DNA from: Nageia nagi
Lineage: Eukaryota; Pinophyta
Direction: 5' to 3'
Assembly: GCA_050084985.1 (NCBI GenBank)
Contig: JBITNC010000001.1
Coordinates: forward strand, 206,398,001-206,462,000
DNA: 64,000 nt
Shown: piece after piece, positions 33,758-47,039 of the stretch
How the letters are laid out: the number at the start of each line of letters is the position of its first letter
How positions within the stretch are numbered: position 1 is the first letter of the stretch
Notes under the pieces: generated by a model
The model's input: the letters and a program-made list of their open reading frames with translations, nothing else
What the model was told of the DNA's origin: nothing
Database searches by the model: none
Translations under genes and position numbers: made by a program

Positions 33758-36624
33758 ACCTTGGAGGCTCCTCTTCACATCCTTGGTGATTGAAGCTCTT
33801 CATATTCAATGTGGAGGTCCTCATTCTTTATCTTTCACTTCCATTGTTAGGTAAAAGTGATTCATGGTATAATATTACTTCTCTTTATCTTGGATTACTA
33901 ACATATTTTTTCTTATGTTATCCCTTGTTTATGAAAAAATTTGATTAAAATAGCAATATATATTTTTAATTGTTGCACTTTTATACTAACATGTCTTATT
34001 GTTAGTTGTAATTTTTTAAATTGCCTATTATATTGCTATAGTTTTTTTTTTTTTTTTTTTTTGCATATCTTTAATTTTTGAAGTTGTATTATATTAAGAG
34101 TTGATTAAAATATATACTACATTCTTTTCATACAAAAATTATATGCAAAATTTTAAATTTATAAATTTTTTATTATGTCTACTTTATCAAAATAGTTGTG
34201 TTACTATTTTAATACTAACAAATAAGGGGAAAATATTTTGCAACCAATAAAAAGGAGGAGGATAAGGTTTATATTTGAATATTTGTTTTTACAAAACCTT
34301 TGCTTGGAATAATTTTGGTGTTTATATTTTTTAGGAGTAGTAGGTGTTTGTAAAGCGTATGTGCCCTCTTTGGTTTGTTAGTGGCCTTTGGTTTCCCTCA
34401 TAGCATGATAGACCTTTTCCCTCTCTACATAGTCCCTAGGAATCCTACTCTCCCCTCCTCACTACATTTACTGAGCTTCAGCTATGTATCCTATCATAAG
34501 CTATGGTGCTACACCTTTCACATCTTCACCATGGCCACCATGGTGATCCTCAATGGTGTGGGGTTGCTCTTCCTATCAATGGTTGGCACTTAGCCCTCTT
34601 GCTTTCTTATTCCTCTCGAGTTGTGTAGCCTTTCCACTACTAGCACCTATCTCCTCCATTCAAAACCCTCCACTCTACTCTTCTCTCCTTGCTATGATGG
34701 CCTCTAAGCTCTATGTCCTCTTCATTATGCAATCCTCCAAAATCCTTTAGATAGCTTTTACAAAGAAATAATCTCTACTGGTGTCTACTCTCTACTCTCT
34801 ACTAACTTCTATTTGTTGTTCGACCTTCACATTAAATTCTAACCTAACATGGTGGCCATATGAGGGATGAATCAAGTCCTTCACTCATATAATTAGGGGA
34901 TTAAATCCTCCATCATAGGCTCCTTACTCTCCATCCAACCACCCACTCCTCTTGCTTGACCACCCACTAGCATTCATTAGTCTCCTTTTGATTACTTATG
35001 ACTTTTTTTTTGGGACTTTCTTGCAAGTCTCCTTTAGTTTTTAATGCCTCTACTAGCATTCATGTGTGTGCAAATGTATGCTTCTTTTTCCCATCATGAA
35101 TTGCCTTTAAGATAGTTTTTAAAGTAGATAAACTATCCAAAACTACATTAATACTAAAGTATATTTTCATCATTACTCTTAAAATGGAGATTTTATTTGC
35201 TTCTTTTAATTTATCTAAGCAAATTATTAGTTTAATTTTTTAAGAGGAATGCTACTTTAATTTAGCTATGATACTCTTTACGTAAAGAAGAATTTTTTTA
35301 CTTAAAATATCTAATATAAATACATACTTAGAATTTTTAGCATGCAAATACTTCTAAAGATAAATTATTTAGTATACTACTTTTAGGGATAAATCTTTAA
35401 GTAAAAAGAGGAGGAATTTGTATAAATTTCTTACTAAATTTTTTATCTAGTATGCGTACTAAATTTTTACTTTAAGATAAAAAGTTGTATGCTTATGCTT
35501 AGTACTTAAATCTTAAGTTAAATGCATGTTTAAATGCTTATTTGTTAAGTTAATGCATGCTTAGTACTTAATTTTTATTTTTATTTAAAAAAAGCTAATT
35601 AATGCATTTTTAGAACTTATTTGTTAAGTTAATAATGCATGCTTAAGGATTTAAATTTTTAAGTTAATGCTTAGGAGTTAATTATTTAAGATGCATGCTT
35701 ATAAATTAAAAATGCATGTTGAGTATTTATCTTTTATGCAAATTTAACTTATGCAAATTATAGAATTAAAGCATAAGTATTTATCATTTTTTGCAAAGTT
35801 AACTTGTGTAATTCATAGACCTATGTAAAGATGACCTCTAGGGTTAGTAAACAAAACCCATTGGACTCTTAAGGTTCTATGTTATGGATATATGATGTTT
35901 TATTTATGATCTTTACTTCATATTTAGTTTTTTTCTTTATTTTCTTATGCAAATAAAAATGCAAATATTGATATCAACAACCCTTTAAAATGAACACATT
36001 TGCACATACATTCTATAACATGACTTATTTGGAGAGCCATGAGGTGAGTATAGGTATACTAAAGCCTTTAAATTTGATAATCCAAGTGGTAAAAAGTTTA
36101 TACTTCTCAATTCCCACTAAGTCCTCTATTGGTCTGGATATAACTTCAATAGGTGGATAAGCATGTGTGTAGTGATACTACATATCCACACATCCATTCA
36201 AAGATTATCTTGATAATCTAAGAGAATAATTTGAAACCTAATCAAGATTAATAATTTAGATAATCCAATAAATATTATAACCTTAGAAAATAGTATGTAC
36301 TTTCCTTATGAGAAAGTATAATATTGACCAAAGCAAACTAGTTGAGAATTGGTAGTACTTAGGCTCCTTTCATGTGGGCATCTAGGTGAAGGCTTAATTT
36401 TTAGATAAAAAAACAAAATTCAATAATAGCACTCTTGTTATATGATTCTGGAGATGAAAAATGTATTTGGATACATGGGATGTAATTTGAATTATAAAAT
36501 ATTTGTACTTAGAAATCAAATCAAACATATCTTAGTTAATTAAATATAACATGTAATGTTATTTATTAAATCATATGCTTATTATTTTTTCATATTCTTA
36601 TGTAATAAATAAAAGAATCTTTTT
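33758..36624 (+). other. Leader of element C
   Basis: A 2.9-kb untranslated stretch with a run of about 23 T near 34,040 and a more GC-rich block (34,340-35,040) without a counterpart in D; this block has short open frames I do not recognise. It also holds diverged repeats of a TTAAGTTAATGCATGCTTAG type unit (about 35,500-35,740) that correspond to the array in D. The final part (about 35,830-36,600) is similar to D 54,480-53,700. Confidence 0.6.
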
Positions 36625-39600
36625 TACTCAAACACATTCTCAATGATTCCAACTTTAGGATTTGAGAACCACAAATGAGACTTGAATTATAAGTAAGGAA
36701 ATTTTGGTATATAGTGAATAAAAACCTTATACCTCCTATAGATGAGAAGGCACTAGAATGTTACAACATGAAGAATGAGTTGGCAACCTCTATAATCTTC
36801 TATGCAATTTTAAATGATATGCTCCTAATGATTTTCTCTTCAACCTCAATAAAAGAAGCTTAGGATAAGCTTAAGCAAATATACATTGGTTTAAAGTTTT
36901 CAACAAGGTTTACCATTCTTCAAAAGTTACTTCAATTTTATCAAAGAGAAAATGAAAATATTGCCATCTACTTGAACAAAATCATTGACCTAAGGACCTA
37001 ACTTGTTGCTTATGAGTGCAATTAGATCAATGATGAGTTCATGGTCTTCATCATTATTCAAAACTTTTTTTAAAAATTTGAAAACTTTATGATGGTTATG
37101 GAAATAAAGCTTGATGATGAAGAAGAAATCTTCTCCCTTGGGAACCTTTCTAGGCTCCTTTTGAGGCATGAGAAAACCTTGAACAAAAAGATATTGATTT
37201 TTTCTTCTAAATATAATAACATTGCTCTTGAAGTAACTAAACTTCTTCAAAGAAGAAATTCAACCATTAAAAGAAATCTTATCCCTCTTTAAAAAGTTTG
37301 AGAAAAAAGGTAATGGCTACAACAAAAGTAGAAATAATAAAAATAATAGTAACAATAAAAATAATAACAATAGCAATAGAAATAATGGTAACAATAACCA
37401 CTTCAAGTAAAGAGATGGAAAAGACAAAGCAAATAATCCATATCTTAAAGAAAAGTTTGATGGTAATTGTAAGTATTGTGGCATCCAAGGTCACAAAGAA
37501 GTTGATTTCTATAAAAAGAAAAGAGAGAAAAAAAACAAAGGCAATGGTAATGTAAAAAACTTTAAAAGAAAGAAAAATGTTTAATTCGGTTTTGTTGTGA
37601 TGCTCTACTTCATGTTTTACTCTTTTTTTTTTATTATATTATTGACTCTAGTTGCACTAATCACCTATGCTTTGAAAAGGAAAAGTTTAAGAACTTTTAC
37701 AAGTATAAAAAAGATGCAATTATGATAGGTAATAACTCTACCCTTCAAGTCCAAAGAATTAGGAGTGTGTTGATTCATAAAAAAAAATTTAAAAATGTTC
37801 TCTATGTTCCTAAGTTACAAATGAACCTTCTTTTTATAATCTAAGTTGCTAAAAAGGGTACTCTTTTGAGTTCTCAATCCTAGTGCATTAAGGAAAGATT
37901 TACCACATTAGTTAAAGGATTAGTGAAACATGATCTCTACATTATGGATCAAATTCTATCAAAGATGTGTCTTGTTACAAGTGTGTATTAGAGAGGCAAT
38001 ATTTGGTACCAACATTTAGTTCATCTTAGCCACAAGAGTATTCAAATCATGTAAGAACAAAAACTTATGAAAGGTTTGCCTTTAATTTCTCATTTGATTG
38101 ATCTATGTGAGAAGTGCATTCTTGGTAAGATGCATAAATAAAAATTTAGAAAATATAAGATAACAAGAGCATCTCAACCTTTTCAACTTATGCATTTAGG
38201 TTTGATACATCTATTTTAGACTAAGTTATTTTGATGAGCATCTTACATATTGATCTTCATTGATGACTTTAGTAGGATGACCTTTGGGTATCTACTTGAG
38301 CATAAAGATCAAATATTTAAGAGTTTTAAGATTTTTAAGGCCCTTATTGAGAATCAAACTAACCTTAAAATTAAGATGTTAAGATCAGATAATGGAGAAG
38401 AAGATAGCAACAATGAGTTTAATGACTATTGTTCTAAATATGAAATCAAAAGGAAATCTATAATTCTACACTCCTTAGTAGAATGGTGTTATTGAAAGAA
38501 AAAATAGGATAATTATGGATATGGATAGATGCATGTTGTGTAGTCTTCTTAATTTTTTATGGGGTGAAGCTATGAGCATTGCTACTTACACCTTGAATAG
38601 ATATCCCATAAAAGATGTTCAAGGTAAAACTCTTTTTGAGGCATGGTTAAAAAGAAAACCTAACATTTTTCACTTTAGAGTATTTGGTTATGAATCATTC
38701 TTCTACATTATTTTTGAAAAAAAGAAAACATTAGATAAAAAAGCTAAAAAATGCATCTTTATGGGTTATGATAGTCAACATAGAGGTTAGAGGCTCTACT
38801 CTCCATCCTACAAAGTCATGTTTATTTCAAAAGATGTAAAGTTCAATAAACTTCTTGAAAAAAAATTTCTAATGAAGGTGTTGATGATACAAAGGTTTTT
38901 TTAGTTGCACTTAGCTGGTTAGGTATTGATGTAGATAAGTCACCTCGAATAAAATTCTCCAACATAAAGAGTAATAAGGAGTATGACCTTGAACAAATAT
39001 TTATTTACCAAGATTGATAACAAGCATTAGCCTTCAACCTTTAAAGAAGCTTCTAAGAACAAGTGTTAGATGGAAGCTATGAAAGTGGAGTATGATACGT
39101 TTATAAAAAATGAAATTTAGGATTTGGTTCCTTATCCTAATGAGAAGAAGGTGATTGGTAATAAGTGGATATACAAGTTCAGTTTAATTATATTAAGGAT
39201 ATTGAAAAATATAAAGCAAGGCTAGTAGGAAAAGGTTTTACTTAAAAATATGATGTAAATTATGAGGAAACCTTTTCTTGCATAGCAAAAATGCCTACTA
39301 TGAGAAATACCTTACTCTTTTTACAACTCAAGGATGGAAAATTTTTCAACTTGAAGTCAAGAGTGCATTTCTCAATGGTGACTTAGATGTGAAAATATTC
39401 ATGAATCAACTAGAAGGATTCATTATGGAAGGTAAAGAATCCTTTGTGTGTAAGCTAAAAAATGTATTATATAGACTTAAAAAAGCACATAGAGCCTATT
39501 ACATGAAGATTTCAAGGTATTTTGCTAATATTAGTTTGTCCAAGCATTTTTTTGACTTTAATCTATATGTACTCAATCAAAGAAAAGATGTGATCTTGAT

Positions 39601-40570
39601 TCTTATTTATGTGGATGATCTTTTGATAACTAGAAATAATGATAAAATCATTCAAGAGTGTATATCTAAACTTAAGGTAACATTTGAAATGATTGATATT
39701 GGTCTCTTGCACTACTATCTTAGAATGTAAGTGTATCATTATAAATATTGTACTTATCTCAGTTAATCTAAGTATATATCAGACATCTTGCAGATATTTG
39801 GAAGAGTAGTGTAGATATGCTATGATCCTAATCTCTCTTGAAATCATTAATTTTTTGAGTTCTAACTCTTAGTTAGCTGATGCTACAGCTTACAAGTAAT
39901 TAATTGGTAGTCTTTTGTATTTGACTATATATAGGTTATATATTACCTTTGTAGTGAATTTGATGGTACAATTTATACAAAAAATATATGTTGAACACTT
40001 TAATGCTATTAAAAAATTTAAAAGTATGTTGCAACGATTAAAGATCTTGCTCTCAAGTATTCTAAGTCGCCTTCGCTTATTTTGTCCTGGATTCTTAGAT
40101 TCTAACTATGGGAGAGATAGAGATGATTAGAGATCAACATTTATATACGTGTTTAACATTGATTTAAGTGCTATCTCTTGAGCTTCTAAGAAGCAACCTA
40201 TTATTTCTCTTTCTACCATAGAAGCTAAATACCATGCCATGTCTATTGTAACCTAAGAAGCCATATGGCTAAGGCATCTTCTAAAAGAAATTAGGTATGA
40301 ATAAAGTGGCTCATATTTGATTTTTTTAAATAATTAGTTGGCTATTTTTTTGCTAAAAATTCCATGTTCTATTAGAGAATAAAATATGTAAAAATCCATA
40401 TCCATTTTATCAAGGAGAAGGTTCTTGATAGCATCATGCACATGAAGTATTATCCATCTATCTTAAACTCTGCTAATTTATTTACTAAGCCCCTCTTAAA
40501 AGCTCATTTTTATAAGTTTAGGGATGCTATCAAGTTGCTGAAGTTACCCTTAAGAGGGAGTGGAGTTTGA
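36625..40570 (+). pseudogene. Element C gag-pol polyprotein, broken
   Basis: Copia order is seen. Gag begins around 36,625 with NELATSIIFYAILNDMLLMI and ends in a zinc knuckle CKYCGIQGHKEVDF whose last Cys is Phe. Protease (about 37,640-37,850) reads IDSSCTNHLCFEKEKFKNFY, with DSS in place of DSG. Integrase (about 37,980-38,800) has FIDDFSRMTFGYLLEHKDQ and LRSDNGEED. Reverse transcriptase (about 39,080-39,730) has DVKIFMNQLEGFI and an intact YVDD at 39,608-39,619. RNase H (about 39,990-40,500) has DRDD, AKYHAMSI and SANLFTKPLLKAHFY-like text. The stop is TGA at 40,568-40,570 after LPLRGSGV. Stops and frameshifts are scattered throughout. The start codon is not certain. Confidence 0.85.
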
Positions 40571-41277
40571 ATTTTTATGTTAAATTTATATTTATGATGA
40601 TAACTTCACCCTTAAAAGGATTTTGTACTGTATAGTGTTGATTTGTTGTACACCTTCATGGTAAGTTCACTCTACATGATGAACTTGTACAAATTTTTAA
40701 AGTAAAAGATTAACCAACCTAAAACTATTCAGTTATCCATATGTGAGGAATGCTTATGTGTCTTTTGGCACTTTTCAATTATCCATATGTAAGGAACTCA
40801 TATGTGCATGCTCTATTTTGTAATGATAATTAACACATATTTTATATATAGCAAGTGATTATAAGTTTTGGCTTAACATCTTTGTGATGACTTATAATGC
40901 ACTATTGATCAGTTAATGATGGCATTTGAATTATTCATCTATCCTTGTTGATATGAATATGTTGCATCTAACTGATCTTATTATTTGAGCTATTTATGAT
41001 TTGAATTTTTTTTTAAGATTATAGGTTACTTACCTTAGGTATGCAAGCTATTAGAAACTCTTCATGACTTCTAATTGGATGATTGCTTTATTTACATTGA
41101 AATTAATTATGGTTAATGATTGTATTTAGCAAAGTAGTGAATCTCAAATTAGATATTTCTTACTTCATAAATATGTAAAAAGTTCTTATCTCTGTTGTAT
41201 CAATTTGGAGGAGAACTCTCTTACTTTCTCTCTTTCTTTTTTCTTATTCGTTTTCCCAATATTGAATTAAAAGAGAG
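40571..41277 (+). other. Element C 3' untranslated region and polypurine tract
   Basis: Noncoding 0.7 kb between pol and the 3' LTR, similar to D 49,056-49,754. It ends with AAAAGAGAG (41,269-41,277), the polypurine tract. Confidence 0.75.
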
Positions 41278-41585
41278 TGTTGGAATGTATAATGCATTAT
41301 AAGATAGTTATGTTATAAGGCTCTCTCTTTGTGATCACACATCAATTTGTGAAGTAAAGTTATGTTACAAGATAATGCTTGAAGTTAAGATTAGAAGGAT
41401 TATAAGAGAATTGTATTTGTGATTGAAGTAAAGATCTAGTTAGTGGATGTACTCTTAGATGGAGGAACCACTTACATCTTGTGTTATATTGTGAGATTGC
41501 TTTGTGAGTTTATTATGTATGAATTATGAGCTTTCATATGATCTTGAAAGTTTATAATTATTTAGTTTATAATTCATTTCTCTTA
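41278..41585 (+). repeat. Element C 3' LTR with internal deletion
   Basis: Starts TGTTGGAATGTATAATGC and ends TTTCTCTTA. At 308 bp it is about 190 bp shorter than the D LTRs (495-498 bp). The missing part lies between about 41,300 and 41,325 and includes the TATA-like box and the AAGTTCACTAATACTTA block present in the 5' LTR. Confidence 0.85.
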
Positions 41586-42000
41586 AGTGCATCACCTTGA
41601 AATGTAGTAGGTAGATATTTAGCCATTAGATTTTTATTAATCCTAAATTTTAATTTGAACTTCATTTCAAAAGCCTTGATATGATCCATAAAATCTCCTT
41701 CACCATTATATGTATCGAAAATAGGTTCTAATTACAAATTAGATGCACTTATGTTACAGATCACATCACATAATAGATTTGAATCTCTAGACATATGTGG
41801 AATAACACCAATAGATGGATAATTACCCCTAATGTCAGAGGTATCACTTCATTCTTCATTTCTATAAAGCATCTTTTTTATATTAACTTTTCTAGCCTCA
41901 TTAAAGTTATTGATCATTGCAATAAAATGGATAGGTTCCATTTATGAAATACTTGGCAAATTGACATCAATCCTATCTAAATGCATAGGGTTTTGGTGCA
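41586..42000 (-). pseudogene. Gag fragment of another retrotransposon
   Basis: On the minus strand, degraded frames include EPIHFIAMINNFNEARKVNI and then DTYNGEGDFMDHIKAFEMKF followed by NLMAKYLPTTFQGDAL. The second resembles the start of a retrotransposon gag core (Asp/Gly-rich opening, then HIxxFE). It is cut off at the 3' LTR of element C, so C or a later rearrangement interrupted it. The family is not resolved. Confidence 0.55.
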
Positions 42001-42890
42001 ACTAGTTAAGGATAATGTGATGTATCGAAAAGAAGTTGGGTCCACCAATTATTACAACCAAAAATAATAAAAAAATTATTAAATTAGGGTTATTTATAGT
42101 ATATTCAATTAACCACTTTAACCATGAAATTATAGAGAAGCAATGATACATGATAAAGATTTATTCAACCTTAAGCTATCAAAAGTGAAAAATAAAAGAT
42201 ATAAATTAGTACTTTACCTATTATGAAAATCGAGGGTGATATTTAGATGAAAGGGGACAAATGATGAGCTTCATCGAAGAATAGAGCTCAAAATCTAGCC
42301 TCAACCTAGTGATGGTGCTAGGAACCCAATGATAATGCTTGGCTACCTTTGCATTTTAGCCTTTTCCTTTTCTTTATATCATTATATTACCCTTAATTTG
42401 TATAATATCATGTGTAGATGAGTAAAAGATAAAAGGAATACGAAGCTCAAAGTAAAACAATTTTTATAATTGATAGGTGGCATTAAAAAACATCAATCAA
42501 TAATAAAAATAAGTAATTATCATCTATCAAAGATTTAAGATTGTGTAAGATCATATCATATCTATAATCATGCACACCCTTCCACCTTTATAGGTAATAA
42601 GTAGAGTGCCAAGGCTCCTCCTTGAGCTTAATATGATGTCAATTGACCTGTTACCATAAAACATAATGGTATATAAGAGTACACATAGATAAAAGTATTT
42701 AGTTAATAATTTAAATAAATCATTTTAAATAACTAAAAATGGTATTTTAATTAAATTAAAATTTCTTTTAAGTGTTAACAATAAGTATGAGGATTTGATA
42801 CATAAATTTTTAAAAACATTAGATATAATATCATAAAAAAAGTTTAATTCAAGGATTTGTATAAAATTAATCAATTTCCTAATCAATTTA
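42001..42890. other. Unassigned AT-rich stretch
   Basis: No gene or repeat recognised. It may be leader sequence of the gag remnants on either side; this is inference from position only. Confidence 0.35.
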
Positions 42891-43318
42891 TATATAATTT
42901 TATGAAAGTATAAACTACAAATAAAATCTTTGTTCTTGAACAAGATTTAAAGAATACTTTTGCAAATGCTTTGTTGCCCATGTATAAATTATGGGTTGTG
43001 TCTAACACTAGATTGACATTAGCTGAAATGATAGATATTTTTCTAAAAATGAAAGATTGCATCAAGTAAACTTATAAGCAGCATTATATAAAATCTCAAA
43101 CATATGAAAAGAAAGGTAAAACATAAGTGTACAAAAAGAAAGATAAAATTCAAATGAATGAAAAGAAAGAAAAATCTCAAATGTATGCTATAGCTAATGT
43201 TGATTAAAAATAGACTAGACCTCAAAGGAAGTCTACTAAGCTAATTGATACAATTGATAATATTCTTAATGTGTTATTAAATAAAGAAATTATGGATATT
43301 CTACCAATGGTTCATCAT
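42891..43318 (+). pseudogene. Gag fragment of another retrotransposon, plus strand
   Basis: The plus strand encodes FVLEQDLKNTFANALLPMYK, then LWVVSNTRLTLAEMIDIFLK, a Lys-rich stretch with stops, and TKLIDTIDNILNVLLNKEIM. This order (gag C-terminal helices, basic stretch, then a short block like the run-up to a zinc knuckle) resembles Ty3/gypsy gag. It stops at the start of the element E 5' LTR, so E inserted here. Confidence 0.5.
43314..43318. repeat. Candidate target-site duplication of element E, left copy
   Basis: ATCAT just before the TG of the E 5' LTR. The right partner would lie beyond the window end, so it is unconfirmed. Confidence 0.3.
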
Positions 43319-46150
43319 TGTAACAACTCACCTAATGGCACTAGTCAACCTCAAGCATCATTTAGGATGTGAATGAAAATGTGTTTAAATTATAGCTATA
43401 TGATGATAAATAGAAATATGTATTCCTTATGTCAATATGATGTTGGCTTCAAGATTGTATATGATGTAGGTAATAGATCGATTTAGCGAAAGAATCAAGA
43501 TAAAGATCCTAAAGAACTATAATGAGTGGTTAAAGGAATGTATTGGTAAGAGCAAAGAAATGATTGGTATTGAATTGCTAATAGACTCATAAATACTCTT
43601 CATAAATCATATAGATGCATATTAAACTTATGTTTTCAAAAATATCTTTATGTGTGAATGTGAATATGCACTAATAAATTGATCTTACAGTATGAAAGGC
43701 TTGCTACAGGTAATAAATGTATGTTTAAAAGATTAATATGCATTTTCAAAAGTTTATTTCTTATCTACAAAGAATATTCCATTGATTGGAATGCAAACTT
43801 TAACCAAGGATATTAGTAACAATTAATAAAATTTAAGCTTAAAGATAAGAAACAACACTTATATCTTCTTCATAATTAAACTACTTTGGTACTTCTAAAA
43901 ATAATTGAGTTCGTAACCCCATCCAATTTATTATTTAAAGGTAGGTTCTAATGATTTAAAATAACATCTCGTAGATGTCTCAAAACCTTTACAAAAATAT
44001 CAACATCTCTACCTTTACATATAAATGTGATGAGGTGAAAAAATAGTTCTTTTCTTGAAAGTATTAGTCTCATTTGGCCTATAAATATAGAAGAATTTTT
44101 AGAAGTATGGGCATTCTCTCCTATTCTTTCTAAGAATTTTGGCTAGAGTCCTGTGGAGAAAAGGATACCCTCCTCTTAAAGCTCGAGTACTTTCTTGCTT
44201 TTTGGATATTTAGTGAAAATATTTAATTACCTTGTGAATATATTGCATTTTCTATAGTTTGAAAGAAAGGTTCATTTAATTGCTTTTACTACTATAGTAC
44301 ATTAGAAAAGATTTCTCTAAAATTATTTGATAATTTTATATGTAAGGTTTTATAAAATTATTTGGATACATTGTAAAGCCTACTTGTAATTATTGTAGTT
44401 AGCTTTTTTTAAAAAAAAAACCCATTGAAATATTTTAATACTATTAAAATTCTTAGATAAGATCTTTTTAGATTTGTATATTACATGTGAGGACTTGTAC
44501 TCTATGTATAAAGATAAAGAAAAAGAAATAATTAATGGTTTGGTTGGTATAATACTTGGTATATTAAATTAAAATATTGAATTTATTAGTCAAAGTTTAG
44601 CTATAAAAGTTTACTTTTATTCTTAAATACTGAGATTGCTTATCCCATTTAATATTTTATTTTGGGGTCTAGGTTTTGTACGTATTCTCCTATTTTTAAA
44701 ACACTCACAACTGGAGTAATCGGTGAGAAACCATTTTCATGTCCATTTTGATGGATCTCCATATCCGCTTCTAAAGTTTCCATGCAAGTACACTATCAAA
44801 AATTTTAGAGTTTGGCTTTAACTCCTAGGTATTGCACCATATCAGCAAACCCTTTTTGTGCACTTCCTGCTATCAAGATTATTCAAAAATTGTGTTTACT
44901 CTCTGTCAAATAACTCTCAACCGTGTATCTTCTCTTACATTTTGAACATATGGTTGTTAGACCTTTCACAACCACAATATCTAATGAAAATCTATTTTTC
45001 AGTCTTTTTTTAACACCCACCTTGCGGTACATGCCAAAGAATACTGACCAAGGTTACAGAAACCGTATTTTTGCAGAAGGCATCTTCTCAAATGCTTTAT
45101 GTACTTTATTTATGCATCCACGTTTTACATACATGTCTATCTCCGTAGCCATGCCTTCTTTAAGTGTGTCCATGACAGTATGCGCTGGAAAAATGTTGGT
45201 AAAGGTTGAAGAGTTCGATCTTATATTTATTTAAGAATGCACTCTGCGCATTCATTATGAAACATTTTCTACAAACTATTCCAGATTCTGTGTGTTATTT
45301 CCATTTAGGAGAAATCTTCTCTTTTCCTTCTCCTGAGTCTCCACGATGGCCATATTTGAAAAAAGCCAGTTGCAGAGTTTAGCTTTGCGCTAGACGCCAT
45401 ACGAAACTCTATATTTAATTTTTGAGCCTCGCGTAGTCCTATTTTTGAACTACATAGTTCGCAGCCTTAACCCGAATATAATCCCAATCCCTTTAGATGG
45501 ATTCCACATTTTATTTTTTTTGTTTCGCTCTTGCAAGTTTTGCTGATGGCGCATATTGATTGTTAAATGTTTGCAGAGTTTGAAACACCAGCATTTTTTT
45601 TAAACCCATCTTGTGCATATCTTGAGACCTTTATTGTGAACAATTGTTGTTGAGCAAATTCCCATATCTGGTATACTTGGGTAACCACGACCTCCCCATT
45701 CGATATAAAATCACTTTGAAATTACTCATTGACGGTTTCTTGCCTTTATCGCAAGCTCCCATCGTAGCACTTGCCGAGGGAATGCTGGAAAATGTTCCTG
45801 AGTTTGGTCTTAAGTATTCACCATATCTTGTAGAACACTTCTGACCCCATGGGAGCCATTACTCTTGTTTATTCAAAAGCTTCCATACTTGCATGCGCTG
45901 GTTAAAGCTGACAGAGATAAACAGAATTCTTCCCTTGACAATTGTAAAATGTATGACCATTTCTATGAAGCAGAGATTTGCAAACCTTTTTATTTTATCC
46001 ATTGAGTGCTTAAAGACATTTCATGCATACTCAAACATATCGCTGGTTCGTACTTACCATAGCCCTTAATGAAAATGTCGAAACTACTATGGCATAACAC
46101 TTAATGCTGACCAATACGCATGTCTTGGTTTTGCCTCCTTTTGTTAAAGG
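43319..46150 (+). repeat. Element E 5' LTR
   Basis: Starts TGTAACAACTCACC. Bases 43,319-45,609 align with the 3' LTR; beyond that there is no partner in the window. The end near 46,150 is a guess, from the drop in GC content and the expected LTR size; no clear primer site was found. The part from about 44,680 on is more GC-balanced and better conserved than its surroundings. Open frames inside it (44,923-45,234 and 45,644-45,844) are not shared intact with the other LTR and look accidental. Confidence 0.7.
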
Positions 46151-46715
46151 CGAGGGAACTTTAATTAACTTGTGAAGAAAAAAAAAGGAGATATTAGAAG
46201 TTATATGGTGAACATAATAGACTAAGGAAGAACATTTTCATCAATTAGTTAAGTAATAAGTTTGATATATATATATATTGAGTATGTAATTCATATCCAC
46301 CTATTCCCATCAACTATAAAAAAAGAAATCTAATTTTAATAATTGTTTGGTTCATAAAAGAAGGAATGATCCATTCAAAATTAATGAAACAAATTCATTA
46401 TTATTATAAGTAAGTGACAACACATTATATTGCATGGAATTATTAAATTATGATAAATAATTCATTGATCTTATTAAACCAATAGTGTTTAGTTAATAAC
46501 ACAAAACCAAAGACTTAAGCTAGATGGTCAGAAGGGTATATGAAGTTTATAATGGAATTGATCTAATATATATATTTGTTGAGCATAGATAAATAAAAAA
46601 TTGTATACCTTAAATGTGTAAATGTGGAAATTAAGAAAAAGGGAATATGTTAAATAAGAAACATTTGTGGAATTTTAATGATGGTTTCTATTTAGAAAAT
46701 TAATTGCACAAAAAG
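46151..46715. other. Internal sequence of element E, left of the duplication
   Basis: AT-rich, with a short (AT)n run near 46,267. No gene is seen. Confidence 0.4.
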
Positions 46716-47039
46716 AGTTTTTGTTATGGTCAAGGAAGAGGGTAGCTTCAAAGGCATAAAACCTCTTGAGACTATAAGTAAGATAATTGTTAATAGATGA
46801 TGTGTTAAATTAGCTTATACATATGCATTAAGGTCAAAAGGAAAGAGATGTCCTGATCCTCATATGCTCGTGATCCATCCTTAATACCTACGATCACTCA
46901 CTCATGGAAAGTTTGGAGAGTACATGTAAAGAATATTGTACGAGTAACTATGAAGATTTATATTCACTATAGAGCTCATGGCCTAAGGAGTTTTTAAATG
47001 ATGTATTTATTATTATTGGACGTACTAAGCTAATCCATA

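Larger units (their letters stand above)
33257..41585 (+). mobile_element. Element C: Ty1/copia LTR retrotransposon, decayed
   Basis: An element of about 8.3 kb on the plus strand with 5' LTR (about 33,257-33,743), primer site (33,746-33,757), long leader, gag-pol (about 36,625-40,570), polypurine tract (41,269-41,277) and 3' LTR (41,278-41,585). Integrase before reverse transcriptase and the Ty1-type motifs make it copia. It is the same family as element D on the other strand. No target duplication is found: five bases right of the 3' LTR are AGTGC, and nothing equal lies at the left end. The left boundary is uncertain by some tens of bases. Confidence 0.85.

Noticed and set aside
34375-34750. 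Two overlapping frames in a GC-richer block of the C leader, hydrophobic and with MATMVIL-like text
   Set aside because: No recognised domain, no counterpart in D, and short; kept only as part of the leader.
37279-37494. Hydrophobic minus-strand frame rich in Ile and Val
   Set aside because: It is the complement of the Lys/Asn-rich gag stretch of element C.
44923-45234. 103-codon frame within the element E LTR
   Set aside because: The matching part of the other LTR is interrupted, so the frame is not conserved.
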